57,878 nucleotides of DNA from Beijerinckiaceae bacterium (GCA_031291515.1 JARLIW010000323.1:1-57878); one strand, 5' to 3'; positions 1 to 8,782 are shown, counted from the first letter of the stretch. A program made the numbers and translations. The notes: generated by a model from the letters alone, not told the origin.

Positions 1-141
1 ACCGGGAACGGTCGAAATCTCGCGCGTGAGATAGCTCTTGGCGGTTTGCAGCGCGCTTTGAACGCTGCCCGACGCATTCGGGAGTTTCGCGTCAATGTCG
101 GCGAGGATCGGCGTCACATCCATCGGCTGCGGATTGGCGCG
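1..141. repeat. Terminal direct repeat, copy 1 (contig overlap)
   Basis: Bases 1-141 are identical to 57738-57878. The reading frame of the SleB-type gene is continuous when the two copies are merged, so the molecule is a circle or circularly permuted. An exact 141-base overlap equals the largest default k-mer of a common metagenome assembler (MEGAHIT), so it is more likely an assembly overlap than a packaged terminal repeat. Confidence 0.95.
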
Positions 142-1644
142 CGCCGCATCGTAGAAGGGTTTCGCCGCCGTACTCGCGTCTTGCTTGATCGCTGCCTGCG
201 CGGCGGTCAGATCGGGGCGCTGGCCGAGCGAGCCCGTCACGACATCGTTGACGCGCTGATCGGCGCCAGCGGCGCGATCGAGCATCGCCCGCTTGAGGAT
301 TGAGGTCGGCTGGCCGCCGAGCGAGGCCAGCGCGCCGGCCTTCGTGGTGAGCGCCGGATCGACGTCGGCAAGCGTGCCGAAGGGCCCGAGATCGGCGAGC
401 GCGGCGCGCGCCTGGATCGGGGTCAGGCCGATCTCGCGCATCGTCTCGGCGATATTGGCGACGCCTGGCTTGACGCCGGAAAGGGCCGATCCCACCCCGG
501 AAACGATCTTGCCGAGCCCAGCGCCGATGAGCGGGCCGGCCGCGCCGCCAGCGAGCCCCAATTCGCCCGACCGCAAAACGTCGCTGGCGCTACCGCCACG
601 CACCGCCGTATCGGCCCCGGTCAATGCCGAGTTTGAGAGCGCGCCAATTGCCATCCGCGCCGCGAGCGGCCCTTCACCGAGGCCAAAGGCGGCCGGCGCC
701 GCAGCCATCAGAGGGGCGGCGCCGACGATGCCGCCGGCGACATCAGTCGCGGTCGCCGCCGTGGGATGATTCTCGACGAAGGCCTTGCGCGCCTGTTCAA
801 GCGCCGCGGTGCGATTGGCGTAGCGATCAGAGAAGGTCGCGCCCGGAATATTGGGAACCGCGCCCCCAAGATAGCCCGACAGCGGCGACGTCAGCGCGTC
901 GATCGCCGCGCCGCCCTTGACCAGCGCCGGGCCGACGACGGGAAACGAATTCATGAACTCGACGCCGCCGCCGGGATCGCTCATCGCGCTCGTTGGAGGC
1001 GGCGGCGCGGCAGCCTTAACGAGCGGAGGCGCGGAGGCGGCGATGTCAAAGCCCGCCAGCGGATCGTCAGGCGCGCTCGAGGCGGCCGGCGCCGCCGCGG
1101 CAGGTGCGCTCGAGGCCGCTTTCGTCGCCTTCGAGGGCGCGATCTCAAACCCCGCCAGGGGATCATCGGCGGGCGCGCCCGCGCTCTTGGCCCCGGGCGC
1201 GATTTCGAAGCCGGCGAGCGGATCGCTCTGCTGACCGCCAAAGAACAACTGTTTGCCGATCGGCTGGCCGGTGCCGTCATCCCAGGCCGGCGGCTGGCGG
1301 CCGAGGGCCTTCTGCGCGCTCGGCGAATAGAACTTGGTCGCGCCGCCGGTTGGATCGGGCGTCTTCCCCGAAATTGCGTCGTCGACCACCTTCGCCGCCG
1401 CCTTATAGGCGGGATCGGTCGGCGAATAGCTCATCAGCTCTTTCGAGCGCGTCGACCACGGCTCGAACTGGCCCGGCGCAAGCACGATCTGGCCGGCCGA
1501 CTGGCCGGTTTGCCTCATCCGGTTGGCGATCACGGCCGCCACGCCCGGCGCGCTGGGATCGCTGCCGGCCTCGCCGATGATCGTGCGAATCATCAGATCG
1601 CGGTCGTTGGGCGAAAGTTGGAGGGGATCGTTCTCAGGGTCCAC
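1..1644 (-). CDS. SleB-type cell-wall hydrolase / large virion ejection protein, N-terminal part (continues at 57737)
   Basis: This is the 5' part of an 866-codon gene that runs off the left end and continues in frame at the right end. I chose the GTG at 1644, which overlaps the upstream stop by 11 bases. Residues 14-120 look like a SleB/Hydrolase_2 peptidoglycan hydrolase: an IGEA motif with a candidate catalytic Glu25, then NRM (41-43), QFEPW (59-63) and KFYSP (104-108). Three repeats of the type DPLAGFEIAP follow at about 141-150, 161-170 and 194-203. The rest is Ala/Gly-rich and hydrophobic, as in proteins ejected with phage DNA. By position it is the last gene of the ejection-protein block, and I infer that it opens the cell wall during DNA entry. 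The enzyme class is fairly sure; the virion role is inferred. Confidence 0.85.
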   Translation of the reverse strand, partial: MDPENDPLQLSPNDRDLMIRTIIGEAGSDPSAPGVAAVIANRMRQTGQSAGQIVLAPGQFEPWSTRSKELMSYSPTDPAYKAAAKVVDDAISGKTPDPTGGATKFYSPSAQKALGRQPPAWDDGTGQPIGKQLFFGGQQSDPLAGFEIAPGAKSAGAPADDPLAGFEIAPSKATKAASSAPAAAAPAASSAPDDPLAGFDIAASAPPLVKAAAPPPPTSAMSDPGGGVEFMNSFPVVGPALVKGGAAIDALTSPLSGYLGGAVPNIPGATFSDRYANRTAALEQARKAFVENHPTAATATDVAGGIVGAAPLMAAAPAAFGLGEGPLAARMAIGALSNSALTGADTAVRGGSASDVLRSGELGLAGGAAGPLIGAGLGKIVSGVGSALSGVKPGVANIAETMREIGLTPIQARAALADLGPFGTLADVDPALTTKAGALASLGGQPTSILKRAMLDRAAGADQRVNDVVTGSLGQRPDLTAAQAAIKQDASTAAKPFYDAARANPQPMDVTPILADIDAKLPNASGSVQSALQTAKSYLTREISTVPG

Positions 1645-2917
1645 TTGCGCCCCCGTCGGGCATGATAGCGCCGCTTGAGCGCGCCATGCGCAGCGAATTG
1701 ATGAATTTCTGATAGCCGGGCGAGCCGGGCTTGCCGAGGCCGTCGAGCGTGTCGCGGCGCTCCTGCGGCGTCATCATGTCGAAGCGGAAGGCGCGCGGAT
1801 CGGTGTTCTGGTAATAGGTCGATTGGAACTGCTTGAACCCGGCCTTGCTCTTGTCGCCAGGGCTGGCGGCGTCATAGGCCGGCGTCACCGCGGCATCCAT
1901 CCGGCTCATGCCGATCTGATTCTTGACCAGGGCGATATTGGCCGGCTGGGTGAGATCGAGATGCGGATTGGCGTGCTGCGCAGCCGACAACGCCTCATCG
2001 GATCGCCCGGCGCCTTGCGCCGCCTGGACGGTCTGATTGAGGTATTTGTTGACCTCCTGGCGCATGTCGACGCTCGTCGCGCCCTCCGGGATGATCCCCG
2101 CGGTGGTCAGTATGCTCTTGACTTTGGCGTATTCCGCCGAGCCGGGGCCGAAGTCCGAGGCCGAGAGTTTTTCGATCAGCGGCAGGGCGTTTTGCAGCGG
2201 CCGGATCGAGGCGCCGATCGTGGCGGCGTTGCCCTGCGCCGACAGATAGGCATCCTGGCTGGCCTTCGTCATCGGACCTAGACCGCCGGAAGGTCCAGCC
2301 TCGCCGCCTGCGCCGGAAGGCGCCGTGTTCAGCGTCGATTGCGGCACGAGCGATGTGCTGCCGTCGGGGTTGACGATCGGCGTGCGCGTGTTGGCGGCGG
2401 CGGCTCCTTGAGCCACGGAAGCATATTGGCCCGACCACCGTCGGAAGCCTTTCTGATCCTGCGGCATCGAAGCGATCATGCTCGTCAGCATTGGCGTTGG
2501 CAGATTGGTGCGCCGCGAAGCGTCGGTTAGAATTTTGATCGCCTCGTTGGGGTTGGCCGCATTGGCGAGCGACCCAGCTATATTCTGCACATAGTCGTTT
2601 TGGCCGCGCGCGAGATCGAAAGCGGCGGTGTCGCCGGCGATCTGGCGATTGCGGCTGTCGAGCGCCGACGTAATGCCTTCCCCGGCCGCATAGGCGGCGT
2701 TGGGATTGGCGGCGATCCCCGACAAGGCCTTCGCGGGATCGAATGTGCCGTCTGGCCCGATCGCGCCTTGCAACGCTCCGCCGACCGCTTGCTCGGATTG
2801 CATCCGCTTGAGCTGCTGCACTTGGCTAAGCAGCGACAGCGCGCTCGACGGATTGCTGAGCGGGTTCGCGCCGTTGGGCTGCGGCGGTTGTGGATAGAGG
2901 GCGCTGATGTCAGCCAC
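1634..2917 (-). CDS. Putative DNA ejection / internal virion protein
   Basis: This encodes 427 residues and begins at an ATG overlapping the upstream stop by 8 bases. The N-terminus is Pro/Asn/Ser-rich (MADISALYPQPPQPNG), followed by a helical, Gln- and Ala-rich body without cysteines or enzyme motifs. Its place between a gp7-like gene and the SleB-type gene, in the order expected after the portal, coat and tail accessory genes of P22-like phages, suggests an injected internal protein. The family was not recognised from sequence alone, so the function rests on context. Confidence 0.7.
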   Translation of the reverse strand: MADISALYPQPPQPNGANPLSNPSSALSLLSQVQQLKRMQSEQAVGGALQGAIGPDGTFDPAKALSGIAANPNAAYAAGEGITSALDSRNRQIAGDTAAFDLARGQNDYVQNIAGSLANAANPNEAIKILTDASRRTNLPTPMLTSMIASMPQDQKGFRRWSGQYASVAQGAAAANTRTPIVNPDGSTSLVPQSTLNTAPSGAGGEAGPSGGLGPMTKASQDAYLSAQGNAATIGASIRPLQNALPLIEKLSASDFGPGSAEYAKVKSILTTAGIIPEGATSVDMRQEVNKYLNQTVQAAQGAGRSDEALSAAQHANPHLDLTQPANIALVKNQIGMSRMDAAVTPAYDAASPGDKSKAGFKQFQSTYYQNTDPRAFRFDMMTPQERRDTLDGLGKPGSPGYQKFINSLRMARSSGAIMPDGGASGP

Positions 2918-3497
2918 GCTTTGCCCCCTGATATTGCTTGGTCAAAGCGTCCATGATCCCAGCGTGATTGTCGGGATCGTAGGCGTCATTCTCGGGCATA
3001 TCCTGCCCGGCGAAGGCCATGCGGTGATGTTGCAGCACAGCGTTTGCGGCCTGAACCGACTGCGACAGATGCGCCTCGAGCCATTGTTTCTGATCGAACG
3101 GCTTGTCGGGGAAATTGCTCAATTCCCGAACCGCATCGGCCGCGGTGGTGATCCCCTTCGAGACCAGGCCCGTCATCCCGTCGATCACCTGGGATCGCAG
3201 GTCCGACTTGCCGCATTCGGGATCGGCGAGGAGCTTCTTGACCTCGTTCTCGATAGTCGTGAAATGGCGCAGCGCGGCGACGGTCTGGGCGCGGCCGGGA
3301 GGGGGAGGCATCACGCCGCCCGGCGTCGGCGCGGCCCCAGGCCCCGCGCCAGGCGCGCCCGCGCCTGCTTGGCTCGGCCCTGGCGCGCCCATGCCGGCGA
3401 GCGCGGGACCGCTGAGAGGGCCGCCCCCGCCGCCGCCCTGCGGGTCGGGATTGGGCGCCGGCGGCGGCATGAGGTTGGCGGAGAGCGCGCTCGGCAT
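2910..3497 (-). CDS. Putative virion-associated protein with Gly/Pro-rich N-terminus
   Basis: The 195-residue product has two parts. Residues 1 to about 68 are a low-complexity Pro/Gly/Ala linker. Residues 70-195 form a compact helical domain (from RAQTVAALRHFTTIENE to the end) with one cysteine. It lies 14 bases downstream of the gp7-like gene and overlaps the next gene by 8 bases, so it is co-translated with the ejection proteins. I do not recognise the family; a structural or scaffolding-like role in the ejection block is inferred. Confidence 0.65.
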   Translation of the reverse strand: MPSALSANLMPPPAPNPDPQGGGGGGPLSGPALAGMGAPGPSQAGAGAPGAGPGAAPTPGGVMPPPPGRAQTVAALRHFTTIENEVKKLLADPECGKSDLRSQVIDGMTGLVSKGITTAADAVRELSNFPDKPFDQKQWLEAHLSQSVQAANAVLQHHRMAFAGQDMPENDAYDPDNHAGIMDALTKQYQGAKRG

Positions 3498-3511
3498 TCG
3501 TCAGCTTCCTC

Positions 3512-4189
3512 TCAGCTAAACCACGAGCTGCTATTGAGGCCGGAAAGCGTGCCGGTCATGCCGCCCCCGCTGTTGTTGAGAGAGTTGAGCATCAGCGCGG
3601 TCGACAGCGAGCCGCCGGCGCTGGTTAAGCCGCCCCCGAGCGCATTGGCGCTGCCGAGCGTGCCCGAAGCAAGTGCGTTGGCGCCGGCCTGCTGCGTCTG
3701 GCCGATCGACTGGCCGGTGTTCGTGGCGTTGCCGGCGAGCGCGGACGCCGCGCCGAGGCCCGAATTGACCGACTGTTGAAGCGTGTTGGCGTAATTCGTG
3801 TAATAGGTCGAGGCGAGGCCCGAATTGTAATCCGAGATCGCCTTGGCGAGCGGCCCGCTCGATCCGCCGAGGCCTTCGGCGGTGAGCGAATTCGTCGTCG
3901 CCATCGTGCCCCACCCCGACTGAAACTTGAAGCCGGGCAGATTTTCGAGCATCGGCATCGCCGTGCTCGGATTGAGCAGCGCTTGAAGCGTCGAATTCGA
4001 TTGATCGCCTGCGGTGTAATAGGGCGAGAGCGCGCTTTGGGCGGTGTTGAACATTTTGTCTTGTTCGGCGATTGAGGCCTGTGTGCCATTGTATTGCTGT
4101 TGCGACGCCGATTTCGCCGCATTCGAACTGATGAGAGCCCCGCCAAGCGTCGCCACGCCGCCGATCGCCGCCGCCGCTGCAATGCCCAT
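3512..4189 (-). CDS. gp7-like DNA transfer / ejection protein
   Basis: The 225-residue product starts with a small-residue hydrophobic helix (MGIAAAAAIGGVATLGGALI), followed by Gln/Asn/Ser/Thr-rich helices with many 'NTA', 'QQ' and 'ASALAG' segments. This pattern is typical of small phage internal or ejection proteins such as P22 gp7. The start lies one base after the stop of the sulfotransferase gene. I infer that it is carried in the virion and delivered with DNA, perhaps inserting into the host membrane. Confidence 0.65.
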   Translation of the reverse strand: MGIAAAAAIGGVATLGGALISSNAAKSASQQQYNGTQASIAEQDKMFNTAQSALSPYYTAGDQSNSTLQALLNPSTAMPMLENLPGFKFQSGWGTMATTNSLTAEGLGGSSGPLAKAISDYNSGLASTYYTNYANTLQQSVNSGLGAASALAGNATNTGQSIGQTQQAGANALASGTLGSANALGGGLTSAGGSLSTALMLNSLNNSGGGMTGTLSGLNSSSWFS

Positions 4190-4190
4190 C

Positions 4191-5270
4191 TTAAGCCCCT
4201 TGCAAATTCAGGCGGTAGAGTGCGCCATCTTCGGCGAACCCGACGCGGCGATAGAGCGTTCCCAATCGCGGGCCGTCGCCGCGCGGCCCGGCGCGGCCCC
4301 AGACCTCGCCGACGCCGCGTTCTTTCAAAGCCCGCAGCGCTTCGCGCTCGAGCTTGAGACCGAGGCCGGGGATCGCTTTCGAGGCGAAAAATCCGGTGTG
4401 CACCGCCGAGACGAGATCGCGTCGTTCGCGCGACGGCGAGATTTCGCTCATCAGGTAGCCGAACGGCTTGCCGTTGCAGCGGGCGACGAGAATCTGCATC
4501 CCGCCGCCCTTATCGAGAAAGTTCATCAGCTCGAGGTTTTTCTCGCTATAGGCGAGCGGCGACTCGCCGACCTCGCATAGATGCTCGGCGAACAATTCCT
4601 GGCAATCGCGATAGAAGGTCTCGAACGGCTCGACGGAGAATTCGACGCCCTCGATCGGCGCGCTCGGCTTGAGAGCGAGATCGGACAGCATCGCTTGCTT
4701 GGCTTGCAGGGCGGCGCGCTGCATCTGCGGCCCGAACGCCGTCATGTAGCGCATCAGCCCCGGCATCGAGGCCTGCAAGTTGACGTTGGCGAGCAGGCCC
4801 CACCACTTCGAATCGTGGGGATAGGACAAGCAATGCTCGAAAATCCGCGCGCAGACGTCCTCACGCTCAAGATCGGCGAATTCGACCTCGATCGCGCCGG
4901 GCCAGCGCGCCGCCACCTGGCCGATCTTGGCGTCGAGCCGACGCATGATCCGCTCAAGGCGGACGGGATCGAAGGCCCCGGCGCCCAAGGTGTCGAGCCG
5001 CAACAGGCTCGCAACCACCTGGTCGACAGGGCGCCTGACGACGACGACGCGGGCCTCCGGCGCGAAGCGGGGAAGCAATCGCCAGAACGGCGCTCCGGCC
5101 GTCTCGGCGCTGCCGGCGAAGGGCTGCGCCAGCCAGGATTTCGCATCCTCGAGGCTGCGCACATGGCGCAACTCGTCGTGGCCGCAAATCCACTCACGAT
5201 AGGTCAGGAAGCGCGACAGCCAAGCGGTGCGGCTGCGCGGCAGCGCGAGGACAAAAAAGGGTCTGATCAT
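4191..5270 (-). CDS. Sulfotransferase-like / GNAT acetyltransferase fusion protein
   Basis: This is a 359-residue protein; the start is the ATG at 5270, three bases after the preceding stop, although the frame stays open further upstream. Residues 1 to about 205 resemble a sulfotransferase: a PAPS 5'-phosphosulfate loop (FVLALPRSRTAWLSRF, 6-21) and a 3'-phosphate segment (VVVVRRPVDQVVASL, 75-89). Residues about 240-355 resemble a GNAT N-acetyltransferase, with an acetyl-CoA motif (PGLGLKLER, 301-309) and a typical GNAT C-terminal LYRRVGF (339-345). It lies between a tail protein and the gp7-like gene, so it may be virion-borne or may modify a virion or surface molecule. The substrate is unknown. 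The GNAT call is firm; the sulfotransferase call is good but based on motifs only. Confidence 0.8.
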   Translation of the reverse strand: MIRPFFVLALPRSRTAWLSRFLTYREWICGHDELRHVRSLEDAKSWLAQPFAGSAETAGAPFWRLLPRFAPEARVVVVRRPVDQVVASLLRLDTLGAGAFDPVRLERIMRRLDAKIGQVAARWPGAIEVEFADLEREDVCARIFEHCLSYPHDSKWWGLLANVNLQASMPGLMRYMTAFGPQMQRAALQAKQAMLSDLALKPSAPIEGVEFSVEPFETFYRDCQELFAEHLCEVGESPLAYSEKNLELMNFLDKGGGMQILVARCNGKPFGYLMSEISPSRERRDLVSAVHTGFFASKAIPGLGLKLEREALRALKERGVGEVWGRAGPRGDGPRLGTLYRRVGFAEDGALYRLNLQGA

Positions 5271-5272
5271 GA

Positions 5273-6103
5273 TTACCGAACGCGCCGGGCGCCGATGAAG
5301 CCGAAGGCGCCGAGGGTCGACGTGGCGAACGTCACGGTCGCGCTGAGATAGACGGCTTGGTTGACGCCGTTGGCGACGGAAATCCGCTGCATCCCGATCG
5401 GCGTCGTTTGGCCGAGGCCCGCGCCGATCGCGCTTTGCCACTCCGAATAGGCGCCGTTGTTGGGCGCAAGTGGATCGGTGGCCGAAACCGTGTTGATCCA
5501 GCCCCTGATGTCGCTCTGCGTCGTCGTTCCGGCCGGAAGCGTCGAGATCGAACCCCAGACGTCCCAATCGCCGGCCGAGAGCGTGATGTGGGTGACGTCG
5601 GCGGGAACGCCGGAGCCGAGCGCCACCGCCGCGCCGGAGACGACTTGGCTCGCGACATATTCGCCGATGTCGCCGGCCGCCGCGTTGTCGTTGGTCAGGG
5701 TGCCGGGAATCTGGCCCGCGACGCCGTTGAGATCGGCCGAGACGAGCGCGCGAAACCCCGGCGCCGCCGCCGCGCCCGCCGCGGGACCGGCAAAGAGCCT
5801 GTTCTGAGCCTGCGGCGCGAAGCTATTGCCGTCGAGCGTGTCCCATTCGGGATAGGTCACGCCCATGCGCAAAACGGCGTTATGCGCGCCCGGCAGAAGC
5901 CCCGCCCACGACGCGACGCCGCGCAACAGCATCGAGCCGGGAATTGATGACAGGGTGTCGAGCAGCGCGCTGGCGCTGCCCCCTGCCCCGCCGAGAGCGT
6001 TGAAGATACTGACGAAAAACGAGAACCACGGCGTATTGACGGAGCGCCCGTCGGGCCCGACCAGTGGCGAGGAGCTGGGAACGCTTTCGACCGGCGCCGT
6101 CAT
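5273..6103 (-). CDS. Putative tail appendage protein
   Basis: The 276-residue product has a short helical N-terminus (NTPWFSFFVSIFNALGG, about 20-36). A beta-rich C-terminal half follows, with a GDIGEYV segment and a GDWDVWG segment, of the kind seen in small phage tail and fibre proteins. It is the first gene downstream of the gp10-like tail gene once the intervening HNH gene is ignored. I infer a tail needle or adhesion role without a firm family match. Confidence 0.6.
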   Translation of the reverse strand: MTAPVESVPSSSPLVGPDGRSVNTPWFSFFVSIFNALGGAGGSASALLDTLSSIPGSMLLRGVASWAGLLPGAHNAVLRMGVTYPEWDTLDGNSFAPQAQNRLFAGPAAGAAAAPGFRALVSADLNGVAGQIPGTLTNDNAAAGDIGEYVASQVVSGAAVALGSGVPADVTHITLSAGDWDVWGSISTLPAGTTTQSDIRGWINTVSATDPLAPNNGAYSEWQSAIGAGLGQTTPIGMQRISVANGVNQAVYLSATVTFATSTLGAFGFIGARRVR

Positions 6104-6192
6104 GCGCCATGCTCGATCGGGTCAATCATATTTGTCTCCCGATCCAATTGGTTTTGTTTCACCTTTTTTCGGCATGCGATATTATGTGTGGC

Positions 6193-6798
6193 ATGACGAA
6201 AGAACTAATTTCACGCAATGCCGCCGCGTATAAAGGCCATCTTCGTTACTTTACGGGAGAGCCTTGTTTGCACGGGCATATTTGCGAACGGATTGTGTCT
6301 AATAATCAATGTCTTGAGTGCGCGAAAATATATGCCCGCGAACAATACGCAGCTAACCCTGAGAAATTTCGCGCTAGATCACGGGAATGGAGCCGCGACA
6401 ATCCTGATAAGGTAAAAATCAGAAACAAGAAGTACAAATCAGAAAATGCCGAACGTTTGCGGCCGATTGCCATTGCGCGCACTAGAAAATGGATTGATGA
6501 ACACCGAGAACAAGCCAATAAGCAGCGCCGGGATCGGCGCGCACGCGTGCGAAACGCCCCAGGCTCTCACACTCTGGAACAGATTTCCAAATTGCTTGAA
6601 ACGCAAAATTGGAAATGCGCCGGACCTAAATGTAATAAATCTCTTCGCAAACGTCGCCATTTGGACCACAAAACCGCTCTTGTCTGCGGAGGGTCAAACT
6701 ATATCGATAATTTGCAGTGGTTGTGCCCCACTTGTAACATGCGAAAAAATCGCAAAGACGCAATAGAATTCGCGCGCGAGAACGGGTTGCTTCTATGA
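6193..6798 (+). CDS. HNH homing endonuclease, copy A1
   Basis: This 201-residue HNH protein lies on the opposite strand to its neighbours, between gp10-like and tail genes. The N-terminal zinc-finger-like part has PCLHGH and CLEC motifs (25-43). A basic helical spacer follows, then the HNH core at about 138-186: CAGPKC, HLDH (156-159), GGSN (167-170) and CPTC (178-181). It is strongly similar in layout and motifs to the gene at 12418-13239. Its DNA is visibly more AT-rich than the flanks, a sign of a recent insertion. ATG 6193 was chosen by comparison with that relative (M-K/E-EL-SR); ATG 6184 is possible. Its 3' end overlaps the gp10-like stop by 6 bases. Confidence 0.9.
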   Translation: MTKELISRNAAAYKGHLRYFTGEPCLHGHICERIVSNNQCLECAKIYAREQYAANPEKFRARSREWSRDNPDKVKIRNKKYKSENAERLRPIAIARTRKWIDEHREQANKQRRDRRARVRNAPGSHTLEQISKLLETQNWKCAGPKCNKSLRKRRHLDHKTALVCGGSNYIDNLQWLCPTCNMRKNRKDAIEFARENGLLL

Positions 6799-8586
6799 GC
6801 CGTGTTCTATTGGGTCGACGTAAGCGCCTTGCAACGCAGACTCTCCTGGGTAACTCCATAAGACTTCGTAGACCCGATCGCGCGCCATGCCGAGGCCGCG
6901 CCAGCGCATCATCGAGCGATAGTTTCCCGAGCTGACCCGTCCCCTGCGGCGATAGCTCGACCACTTATTTCCGCCGTCGTTGCTGTAGCGCATGAACAGG
7001 GCCGGCGCCGGCGAGTTGATGATCGGCCCGAATCCGGTACTGAACCCCGCCGACCAAGGCGATTCCGCGATCGGCTTCTCGCCGACGCCGGAAATGTTCC
7101 CCGTCGAGAAATCCGCCACGAACGCGACGTGGGTGATCTCCTTCATGTTCTGCATGATGTGCGGGAACGAGCGCCGACAGACGATCGGTTGGCCGTTGTC
7201 GGTGTAGAACTTGGGATCTAGCGAATAGATTTGGCCGGTTTGCCAGTCCTGCGCGACGTTCGTCGGCGCATAGCCGCCATCAGCCCCCACTTTGGCGTAA
7301 TAGGCCGCTTTTTCGCGATGCGAGACGCCCTGCGCGTCGAGCCATGTGCGCCGGTGCCATTGCTTCGTCGTGAGATCGTAAGCCCAGGTCCGATCGGCGG
7401 TCGGGAAATGGAAGATGACGAAGGTGTGGCCGCCGCGCTGATAGGTTCCCCCGATCACGTCGTCGATGCGGGCGTAGTTTCCCCACTCGTATTCGAGCGC
7501 GCGGGTGGAAATCGGCTCGATCTGCTCGCCGACCGTTTTGACGGCGATTGCCTCGCCTTCCGGATTGCGCGACAGCCAGAACAGCGAGGCCCCGGCGCGC
7601 ACCAGCGAATAGGCGGCGACGCAACCGTAGGGGATGAAGACGTTCGGCCATTCCTGATAGGGGAACGGCGTCGACCCGGCGAGAAACCAGATTTCCGATC
7701 GCTGCGTGCCGAGCAGCCACATTTGCCGCAGATTGAACGAAAGCGTCTGGATCGGGTCTGGCGTCGAATCCTTGGCCGCATTGACGAGCGCGTTAAACAC
7801 CACCTGGTTCGATAGCGAGACGATCCACTCGTTCGTCCCGGGCGTGGCGAAGGCGAGGAAGGTGTCGGAGAAATCGGCCCGCCGCGAGCCGAGAAACGAG
7901 CCGGTCGGGTCGACGATTTGCGTGAACGCCGTGACCGAAACGACCGGAATCGAAAATCCGACGACGTTGCCGATGGTCGCCGAGACGGCCGAGAGCACGT
8001 CGCCGGCGAGATAAGCGTCGCCGCCAGAGACAATATCGACTTCCGTCACCACGCCGCCGGCGACCGTGATGTTCGCCGTTGCGCCAGCGCCCGAACCGCC
8101 GGTGAGAGCGACGGCGGCATAGGTTGCGTTGGCGCCGCCCGCGCCGGGCGTGATCGCCCCGAGCGAAACGATGACGCCTTTGGTCCCTGCAACGTCGGCG
8201 AGCGAAATCTGATAGCCGTTTGGACTGCCGTCGACGAGGACGGCGTTTGTCCCGTTGTCGGCGAGCGACGTCGGCGTGTTGGCCGGTGCGATTTGGCCGA
8301 TCAGATGCCAGGCCCAAGCGGTGTCGATGTAATAGACGTTCGTGCCCGCCACGGCGTAGAGCTGGCCGTTCGATGCGGTGAACACGCCGCGCCCGAGGCC
8401 GACCGCCGGCGGCGCCGAGAGCGGCCGCAAGCCCTCGCGCGGATAGTGCGTCACGGCGGCTTCGGCATCGGCTTCCTGCGGATTGACCTCTGGGAACAGG
8501 TTTTCGCAGACTTGCCAATTGGCGATGGCGTCGCGCGCCTGATAGGCGCCACCATTAAGTGGGACCAAGCCATCAGAGCGCAGCAT
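6793..8586 (-). CDS. gp10-like tail accessory / packaged-DNA stabilization protein
   Basis: The 597-residue product has the length and features of the P22 gp10 hub family: an N-terminal NWQVCENLFPE segment (about 23-33), YYID and Trp-rich beta-propeller blades, a conserved DPTGSFLGSRRADFSD region, and C-terminal repeats ending in the YEVLW region. A foreign-looking 70-residue Gly/Thr-rich module occupies about residues 148-218 and recurs in the 803-residue fibre protein at 54092-56503. The protein would plug the portal-tail channel together with the gp4-like protein. The start is ATG 8586, overlapping the upstream gene by 14 bases. Confidence 0.85.
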   Translation of the reverse strand: MLRSDGLVPLNGGAYQARDAIANWQVCENLFPEVNPQEADAEAAVTHYPREGLRPLSAPPAVGLGRGVFTASNGQLYAVAGTNVYYIDTAWAWHLIGQIAPANTPTSLADNGTNAVLVDGSPNGYQISLADVAGTKGVIVSLGAITPGAGGANATYAAVALTGGSGAGATANITVAGGVVTEVDIVSGGDAYLAGDVLSAVSATIGNVVGFSIPVVSVTAFTQIVDPTGSFLGSRRADFSDTFLAFATPGTNEWIVSLSNQVVFNALVNAAKDSTPDPIQTLSFNLRQMWLLGTQRSEIWFLAGSTPFPYQEWPNVFIPYGCVAAYSLVRAGASLFWLSRNPEGEAIAVKTVGEQIEPISTRALEYEWGNYARIDDVIGGTYQRGGHTFVIFHFPTADRTWAYDLTTKQWHRRTWLDAQGVSHREKAAYYAKVGADGGYAPTNVAQDWQTGQIYSLDPKFYTDNGQPIVCRRSFPHIMQNMKEITHVAFVADFSTGNISGVGEKPIAESPWSAGFSTGFGPIINSPAPALFMRYSNDGGNKWSSYRRRGRVSSGNYRSMMRWRGLGMARDRVYEVLWSYPGESALQGAYVDPIEHGS

Positions 8587-8782
8587 TGAACCACTCCGCC
8601 ACGCGATCAGGCAGGGGCGGCCACCAATGGACGGTGACGCGCTTGCGCTGGATGAATTCCCGCGTCTCCTCCTTCGTTTCGAAGGTGAGGCAGGGGCGGA
8701 TCGGACAATCCGGCGGAATCTTGCTCAGCCGGAAAGCCTGTTCCTTCGGGTCGAACCAGCCGAAAAGCTCGCGGCGGATCAC
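8573..8782 (-). CDS. Small conserved-looking protein of the tail block
   Basis: This encodes 69 residues from a GTG that overlaps the upstream TGA (GTGA), indicating translational coupling to the exported protein before it. The product is basic and aromatic (ELFGWFDPKEQAFRL near the start, VHWWPPLPDRVAEWF near the end). I do not recognise it. Its place between an exported protein and gp10 suggests a minor tail or chaperone role, with little evidence. Confidence 0.6.
   Translation of the reverse strand: MIRRELFGWFDPKEQAFRLSKIPPDCPIRPCLTFETKEETREFIQRKRVTVHWWPPLPDRVAEWFNAAL

Noticed and set aside
46-1665. Plus-strand open frames opposite the SleB-type gene
   Set aside because: They are shadows; the minus-strand frame is open over 866 codons with recognisable SleB motifs.
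4191-5567. Longer, 458-residue version of the sulfotransferase-GNAT protein
   Set aside because: The extra 99 residues are Arg/Gly-rich shadow of the upstream tail protein. ATG 5270, three bases after that gene's stop and directly before the PAPS-loop domain, is the natural start.
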